Assembly (NCBI GenBank): GCA_019347795.1
Contig: JAHWKS010000117.1
Coordinates: forward strand, 1 to 9,731
Direction of reading: 5' to 3'
Source of the DNA: Planctomycetota bacterium
GTDB taxonomy: Bacteria; Planctomycetota; Planctomycetia; Pirellulales; Pirellulaceae
DNA: 9,731 bases
Part shown: piece after piece, positions 5,087-9,731 of the stretch
Position numbering within the stretch: position 1 is the stretch's first letter
Layout: each line of letters opens with the position of its first letter
The notes under the pieces: model-generated
What the model was told of the DNA's origin: nothing
Databases searched by the model: none
What the model saw: the letters and a program-made list of their open reading frames with translations, nothing else
Position numbers and translations under genes: made by a program

Positions 5087-6727
5087 ATGGCCACCGACGA
5101 TTCGTTCTCTTCTCCCCCCGCGGCGGAGGACCCGCCGCAGAAAACTGCCGCTCCGCGATACCGCCGGCTGACGCCGCCGCTGGCCGTTTGGATCGTGGTG
5201 CTGGCGTGCATCGGGGCCATCGCTTACCTGCAGCGGCCGGGGGTGATGGACCATCAGATCGCGAATCTGGTGTCGTATCTTCTTGCGTTCATCGCCGTGA
5301 TGACGGCGGCCGTGTGGTTTTCGTTGTTCAGCGGTCACGCGTTTCTCGTGCGGATGCTGCTGTTGATCGCGCTCCTGACGACGCCGGTGGTGTTCCTCAT
5401 CATCTTCCGTGTTGAGCGGGTGAGTGCGGAGTTGGTCCCGCAATTTGTGTATCGCTTCGCCCCGCCGCGAGACGCGCTGCTCGAGCAGCCGGATTCGGTG
5501 GAAAGCGCGGAAGAAGTGGACCTGTCGCCCACGCCGATGGATTTTCCCCGCTTTCTGGGTCCGCACGGCAATCTCAGCGTCAGCGGCATCGAGCTGGCCC
5601 GCGACTGGGAGGCGAACCCGCCGCGGGAGGTTTGGCGGAGGCCGATCGGCGCCGGCTGGTCCGGTTTCTCCGCGGTGAACGGCTTCGCGGTGACGATGGA
5701 GCAGCGCGGCGAGAGGGAGCTGGTCACCTGCTACGAGGTTCCCACCGGCAAGCTCCGCTGGTCGCATGGCGTGGAGGCGCGGCACGAGACGGTGCTCGGA
5801 TTCGTCGGGCCGCGCAGCACGCCGACGATCCACGACGGTCGCGTCTACGCGCTCGGCGCCACCGGCGTGCTTCGCTGCCTGGACGGCGCCACCGGCGAGC
5901 CGCTGTGGATGAAGAACTTGCCGGCGGAGTTCGGCGTCACCGTGGAGGAGGATGTCGCGAACGTCGCGTGGGGCCGGGCGGGTTCGCCGCTGATTGTGGA
6001 TGATCTGGTCATCGTCCCGGCTGGCGGACCGGCGGGGAGCGCGGTGTCGCTGGTGGCCTACGATCGTCTTACCGGCGAGGAGATCTGGCGCGGCGGAAAG
6101 CGGCAGATCAGCTACGCCAGTCCCGCGCTCGCGACATTGGACGGCGTGCGGCAAATCGTCATCGTCAACGAAGACACCGTCAGCGGGCATGACGTCAAAA
6201 CCGGCGCCACGCTCTGGAGCCATCCTTGGGAGGGAAATAGCACCGCCAACGCCACAGCCTCGCAGGCGGTGGTGATGGACGGCGACCGCGTGTTCCTTTC
6301 CAAGGGCTACGGCGGCGGTTCGCTGATGTTGGGGGTCTCGAAAAACGGCGGGTGGGCGACGGAAGAGCTCTGGCGAGAGCCGAGCCTGCTCAAGACGAAG
6401 CTCACCAACGTGGCGGTGAAGGACGGCTACGCCTACGGCCTCTCCGATGGCATCCTGGAATGCGTCGCGCTGGACGAGGGAGAGCGAATGTGGAAAAAAG
6501 GCCGCTACGGCCACGGCCAGATCCTGCTGGTCGGCGACGTCCTGCTGGTGCAAGGCGAGTCGGGCGAACTCGCCCTCGTGGCCGCGTCGCCGGAGCGATA
6601 CCAGGAGCTCGGCCGCATTCAGGCCCTCAACGCCCAGACCTGGAACAACCTCTGTCTGTACGACAATTACCTCCTCACCCGCAACAGCGAAGAAGCCGCC
6701 TGCTATAAACTGTCGCTGCTGAAGTAA
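5087..6727 (+). CDS. membrane-anchored PQQ-like beta-propeller protein
   Basis: The 546-residue protein has a Pro-rich cytoplasmic start, then three hydrophobic segments (about residues 31-48, 61-81 and 87-107), and from about 150 a PQQ-like (BamB-like) beta-propeller. The blade signature appears repeatedly: TGKLRWSH (220-227), TGEPLWMKNLPAEFG (269-283), TGEEIWRGG (329-337), TGATLWSHPWEG (372-383) and GERMWKKG (465-472). The opening DFPRFLGPHGN resembles the 'W..FRGP.GNG' block that starts many planctomycete proteins of this class. I see no heme-binding CXXCH and no sign of a quinoprotein dehydrogenase active site, so it is most likely a non-enzymatic propeller facing the periplasm. The substrate or partner is unknown. 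ATG 5087 has GGAG close by (5080-5083) but at only 3 bases, shorter than ideal. The next frame, the WD40-TPR protein, begins right after its stop. Confidence 0.85.
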   Translation: MATDDSFSSPPAAEDPPQKTAAPRYRRLTPPLAVWIVVLACIGAIAYLQRPGVMDHQIANLVSYLLAFIAVMTAAVWFSLFSGHAFLVRMLLLIALLTTPVVFLIIFRVERVSAELVPQFVYRFAPPRDALLEQPDSVESAEEVDLSPTPMDFPRFLGPHGNLSVSGIELARDWEANPPREVWRRPIGAGWSGFSAVNGFAVTMEQRGERELVTCYEVPTGKLRWSHGVEARHETVLGFVGPRSTPTIHDGRVYALGATGVLRCLDGATGEPLWMKNLPAEFGVTVEEDVANVAWGRAGSPLIVDDLVIVPAGGPAGSAVSLVAYDRLTGEEIWRGGKRQISYASPALATLDGVRQIVIVNEDTVSGHDVKTGATLWSHPWEGNSTANATASQAVVMDGDRVFLSKGYGGGSLMLGVSKNGGWATEELWREPSLLKTKLTNVAVKDGYAYGLSDGILECVALDEGERMWKKGRYGHGQILLVGDVLLVQGESGELALVAASPERYQELGRIQALNAQTWNNLCLYDNYLLTRNSEEAACYKLSLLK

Positions 6728-6825
6728 CGCATCGAGCGGGCTGGGCGGGAAGCAAGTCGCTCTATCTTTGGCGGACGGATACGGCGGAAGCGCTCGGCGA
6801 GCCAATTTCGCATGGGGCGCCCATC

Positions 6826-9501
6826 GTGGGCATCTACTTTTCGCCTGACGACGACCTCACGGCGACCGCCGCCGCCGATGAGCGGGCCCGCGTCTTCCGC
6901 CACGGAGAAGCGGGTCTGCAAGGTCCGCTGTATTCTCCGCTCCCGCATCGCAAGTGCACTTTTTCCGAGGCCCGCGACTTTCCGCGATTGGCGTTCGCCA
7001 AAGGAGGGACGGCGCTCCTCACCAAAAGCGAGAACGGCGAAGTCACGGCCTGGAGCGCCGCCGCCGGCGAGCGGCTTCAGACGGTGTATCGCGCGACCAA
7101 TCGCGAAGTGCTCGACATTGTTGAGAATCGCGGGACCGGGGGCGCGGCAATTTGCCTGTTTCGGGGCGCACAGATTCTCGGCGACGATCTGCGCATCACG
7201 CCGCAACGCTTTATCGCGTTCGGCAATCGCGCGCCCACCGGCGCTTTCGACGCGGGAGGCGCCTTCTTCGCCGCCGCCGGCATCGAGGGGGTCGCCCGCG
7301 TGGTGAACACCATCGATGCCTCTCCGCTGGGTCCGGATATTGTGCATCCGGGAGAAGCCACGCACGTCGCATTCTCCCCCGCAGGAACCGCTTTGGCGAC
7401 AGCCAATTACGACGGCCTGGTCCGGGTCTGGCGCCTGGGCGGTTTTCCCGACCATCGTCTCGTGGAGCTACAGGTTGACGATTATCTCGACGTCTCCCGC
7501 GACGGCCGCTACTGTCTGCCCGGAGGCGCGAATCTCAATCGACAGGCCGCGGCCACGCGCGTCGTGGACTGCGAGCAGCGCGAGCCCGTAGGACATGAGA
7601 TGTCTACGGGAGGCTTCATCAACCGCGCGCTTTTCTCTCCCGATGCTCGGCTGGCGGTGCTGCTGACGGCCTCACACGCCGACCCGCGACGATCCTTCTG
7701 GCGCGACGCGCTCATGCACCGGCATCCCGGCGTCGTTGCCGCTTGGGAGTGGCGCTCGGGCGGTGAGTCGTTTCCGCCCGTCAAAACCGACTCGGAGCCG
7801 ATCGACGGCGCCTTCTCCGAAGACGGCGCCACACTTTTCGTGTTGTGCGCCGCCGGCGAGATCCTGGCGATCGAATCCGCCACGGGAAACGTGGTGCAGC
7901 GGCTGCGCCAGCCCGGTTACTTGCACCCGGGCCTCAATTACGACCGCTTCATCGCCCAGCCGCCGGGCCGGCCCGACCTTCTGGCCACGGCGGGCTTTGC
8001 CAGCGACGTTTCCCTCTGGCGATGGGAGTCGGGCGAGCTGGATAAGTTGATTTCGCACCCGGAACTGAGCGGGTTCGCCTTTTCCGCCGACGGTGCGGCC
8101 ATGACGACGTTCGGCCGCGACGGCGCCGCGCGGGCGTGGAAGTTTCCCGAGGGCGCGGAAATGACGCCGCCGCTGTCCCATCCGAACTGGGTGTTTCGGG
8201 CCCGCTTCTCGTCCGACGGCCGGTATTTGGCGACGGCCTGCCGCGACTACGCCGCCCGCGTCTGGGATCTGCAGACCGGCGAGCTTGCCGGTCCGGCGAT
8301 GCTGCACGAAGATGAGGTGTTCGACGTCGCTTTCCATCCGCTTCAGGAGTACCTCGTCACCGCGGGCCGCGCGGGAACGGTCGCGGCGTGGCATTGGAGC
8401 ACGGGACAGCCCGCCGGCCCCGTCCATCGCTCCACGACGTCCCTGCACGCAATCGCATTGGCCGACGGCGGCCGGAAGCTCATCACGTCCGTCCCCAAAC
8501 AGGGTCTGCTCGTCATCGATGCGGAACACCTTTTCGCGGCGTCCCAAGCGACTCCCGTCGCCGGACGGCTGCGCGCCGAGGGCGAGACGATTTCGGGGCG
8601 GAGGGTGATTGACGGCGGTCTTACCAACCTCACGATGGACGAGTGGCGCCGCTCCTGGGCGGAGTCGAGTCAGCAAGAGCTTGCGGCGGAGGACCATACC
8701 CAAGAGGATCGGATCGCCTGGCGCCGCAGCCAGTTTTCCCGCGCTATGTCCGCGCGGAATTGGGCCTTCGCCATCGCCCACGCCCGCGCCCTGATCGAAA
8801 TGGGCGAAACCGACGCGGAGAATTTCTTTCAGCTCGGAAGGGCGCTGTTCAACTCCCGCGAGCCTGCAAGCGCTGTGGAGAACTTTTCGACCTGCCTCAC
8901 CGCGGACCCCGCGCACACCGAAGCCAGGCACCTGCGGGCTCATGCTTTCATGGCGCTTAAGCGGTGGGCCGACGCCGTCGCCGACTGGTCAACGCTTCTG
9001 GAAACCGACGCGGGCAACAGCCATTATCTCCTCAACCGGGGACAATCTCTGCAGAGCAACGGAGAGGCGAAGCGGGCGCTGGGGGACTTCCTTGTGTTGC
9101 TCGATCAATCGCCGCCGCAGGTTGCCGCCGATTTGAAGACCTGGATCTATCGGCTTCACGAGTTGATTCTCTCGCTCAACACGATGGGCGATCACGAGAC
9201 CGCCAGGGGCGGTCTGGCGAAATCGCTGGATCTCGCCGGAAAGTGGCTCCAAGCGGATCCCTCGCCCGACGCTTTCTACGACTCCGCCTGCCTGTACAGC
9301 CTGACGGCCGGCAATCTTGCCGCGCTGGAAGCGCCGCAAGAGGAGGTGGCCCGGCATCAGCAGGCGGCGCTGGAGCATTTGCAGAAGGCGATCGACGCCG
9401 GCTTCGATAATCCAGAGCTGTTGCAGAGCGATTCGGACCTCGACGCGGTCCGCCCGTTGCCGGAGCTCCAATCGCTGGCGACTCGGCTCGCCGCGGATTA
9501 A
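6826..9501 (+). CDS. WD40-TPR protein, probably a 5'-truncated kinase tail
   Basis: The 891 residues from GTG 6826 hold divergent WD40 blades up to about 575, for example THVAFSPAGTALATANYDG (179-197), GFAFSADGAAMTTFGRDG (416-433), ARFSSDGRYLATACRD (459-474) and FDVAFHPLQEYLVTAG (499-514). A linker with TISGRRV and EWRRSW (588-611) leads to TPR-like helices (about 665-760) and a tail with YDSACLYSL (818-826) and DSDLDAVRPLPELQSL (868-883). This linker and tail match the C-termini of giant planctomycete Ser/Thr kinases with WD40 and TPR regions. No kinase domain is present. The frame is open upstream to 6709, and SLYLWRTDTAEALGEPI (6763-6813) is the end of another blade, yet no ATG, GTG or TTG precedes 6826 and GTG 6826 lacks a ribosome site. 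So the gene's 5' part appears lost next to the PQQ-like gene. It may be silent, or expressed by readthrough. Role is unknown; scaffold is the best guess. Confidence 0.8.
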   Translation: MGIYFSPDDDLTATAAADERARVFRHGEAGLQGPLYSPLPHRKCTFSEARDFPRLAFAKGGTALLTKSENGEVTAWSAAAGERLQTVYRATNREVLDIVENRGTGGAAICLFRGAQILGDDLRITPQRFIAFGNRAPTGAFDAGGAFFAAAGIEGVARVVNTIDASPLGPDIVHPGEATHVAFSPAGTALATANYDGLVRVWRLGGFPDHRLVELQVDDYLDVSRDGRYCLPGGANLNRQAAATRVVDCEQREPVGHEMSTGGFINRALFSPDARLAVLLTASHADPRRSFWRDALMHRHPGVVAAWEWRSGGESFPPVKTDSEPIDGAFSEDGATLFVLCAAGEILAIESATGNVVQRLRQPGYLHPGLNYDRFIAQPPGRPDLLATAGFASDVSLWRWESGELDKLISHPELSGFAFSADGAAMTTFGRDGAARAWKFPEGAEMTPPLSHPNWVFRARFSSDGRYLATACRDYAARVWDLQTGELAGPAMLHEDEVFDVAFHPLQEYLVTAGRAGTVAAWHWSTGQPAGPVHRSTTSLHAIALADGGRKLITSVPKQGLLVIDAEHLFAASQATPVAGRLRAEGETISGRRVIDGGLTNLTMDEWRRSWAESSQQELAAEDHTQEDRIAWRRSQFSRAMSARNWAFAIAHARALIEMGETDAENFFQLGRALFNSREPASAVENFSTCLTADPAHTEARHLRAHAFMALKRWADAVADWSTLLETDAGNSHYLLNRGQSLQSNGEAKRALGDFLVLLDQSPPQVAADLKTWIYRLHELILSLNTMGDHETARGGLAKSLDLAGKWLQADPSPDAFYDSACLYSLTAGNLAALEAPQEEVARHQQAALEHLQKAIDAGFDNPELLQSDSDLDAVRPLPELQSLATRLAAD

Positions 9502-9508
9502 ACGCGGG

Positions 9509-9613
9509 GAAATTGCAAATTGAAAAATGCAAATTCCAAAGTGCAAATTGAAAGAGCGGTCAAAGCTGCTCTCCCAATTTGCATTTTGCAATTTTCAATT
9601 TGCATTTTGAAAT
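9509..9613. repeat. AT-rich imperfect hairpin after the WD40-TPR gene
   Basis: Runs of AAATTGCAAATTGAAAAATG (from about 9510) and TGCAAATTG (9542-9550) are matched in reverse on the right by CAATTTGCATTTTGCAATTT (from 9575). The inner 9 bp are perfect and pairing continues outward with mismatches for about 30 more. The 24-base centre is ordinary GC-rich sequence. The arms are strikingly AT-rich against the surroundings. It begins 8 bases after the stop at 9501 and could end transcripts from both sides. As I recall, AATTTGCAATTTTCAATTT-type arrays are common dispersed repeats in planctomycetes. Confidence 0.75.
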
Positions 9614-9632
9614 TCCTCCTCCGCCGCCCGCA

Positions 9633-9731
9633 CTACGGCTCTTCCATCACAAATTGGCCCGCCAGGCGGCCGCTGGTCAGGGCCCAGGCGATGTGGAGGC
9701 CGTGCCCCCAGAGGATCATGCCGCCCAGGCC
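9633..9731 (-). CDS. C-terminus of a probable FAD-dependent oxidoreductase, start outside window
   Basis: Only the last 32 codons are present, ending in TAG (9633-9635 on the - strand). The translation GLGGMILWGHGLHIAWALTSG continues as RLAGQFVMEEP. A glycine-rich stretch followed by W-A-x-[ST]-S-G-x-x-A-G-Q resembles the end of FAD-binding proteins of the HI0933/BaiN type (usual form GG.N.QWAWSSGYVAG), where it closes the dinucleotide-binding domain, or of other flavoproteins whose final helix has SGRLAG. The fragment is too short to fix the family. It converges on the WD40-TPR gene, with the AT-rich hairpin between them. Confidence 0.5.
   Translation of the reverse strand, partial: GLGGMILWGHGLHIAWALTSGRLAGQFVMEEP

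Noticed and set aside
5018..6805. Long - strand open frame opposite the PQQ-like gene (595 codons)
   Set aside because: The sense strand has clear propeller blades and membrane helices. The antisense translation is Arg/His-rich low complexity with no recognisable domain.
7672..8943. Long - strand open frame opposite the WD40-TPR gene (423 codons)
   Set aside because: It is a shadow of the WD40 repeats, lacks a plausible start and has no family features.

Overview
The window is GC-rich bacterial DNA and most likely comes from a planctomycete (Planctomycetota, plausibly Pirellulales). This is an inference from gene content, since there is no rRNA or other marker. The signs are a secreted protein made almost entirely of TPRs that ends in the 'LAWLLATCP...RDG...LDTLAAAYAE' form common in that phylum, a membrane-anchored PQQ-like beta-propeller protein, the WD40-TPR tail typical of giant planctomycete Ser/Thr kinases, a DUF1326 secreted protein, and several hairpin-forming intergenic repeats.

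Layout, left to right. Bases 2-580 (+) hold the 3' part of an HNH endonuclease gene, which runs tail-to-tail into a TPR protein (636-1976, -). That gene is divergent from mobA (2086-2721, +), the molybdenum cofactor guanylyltransferase. About 320 bases without a recognisable gene follow, with two GC hairpins. Then comes a broken Sir2/sirtuin gene start (3040 to about 3229), frameshifted and cut off just before a hairpin of 7-base repeats (3230-3301). A secreted DUF1326 protein (3311-3979, -) and a glycine-zipper lipoprotein with a His-rich tail (4266-4865, +) are divergent. Their shared upstream region carries a near-perfect 29-bp inverted repeat (4088-4170), a 14-bp palindrome and candidate promoters. 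Next, on the + strand, are a three-TM PQQ-like beta-propeller protein (5087-6727) and a WD40-TPR protein (6826-9501). The WD40-like reading frame extends upstream of any usable start codon, so the latter gene looks truncated at its 5' end. An AT-rich imperfect hairpin (about 9509-9613) follows, and the window ends in the C-terminal 32 residues of a probable flavoprotein (9633-9731, -).

The genes do not form one pathway. The TPR, beta-propeller and WD40-TPR proteins are repeat scaffolds without visible catalytic residues. mobA stands alone without other molybdopterin genes. The DUF1326 and glycine-zipper proteins are both exported and could share regulation from the intergenic region between them.

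The region looks like ordinary planctomycete chromosome with signs of erosion: two truncated genes (sir2 and the WD40-TPR gene) and at least three kinds of hairpin repeat at gene borders. I found no CRISPR array, tRNA, rRNA, transposase, prophage or convincing new defence system. The most unusual features are the two structured repeats and the two gene truncations.
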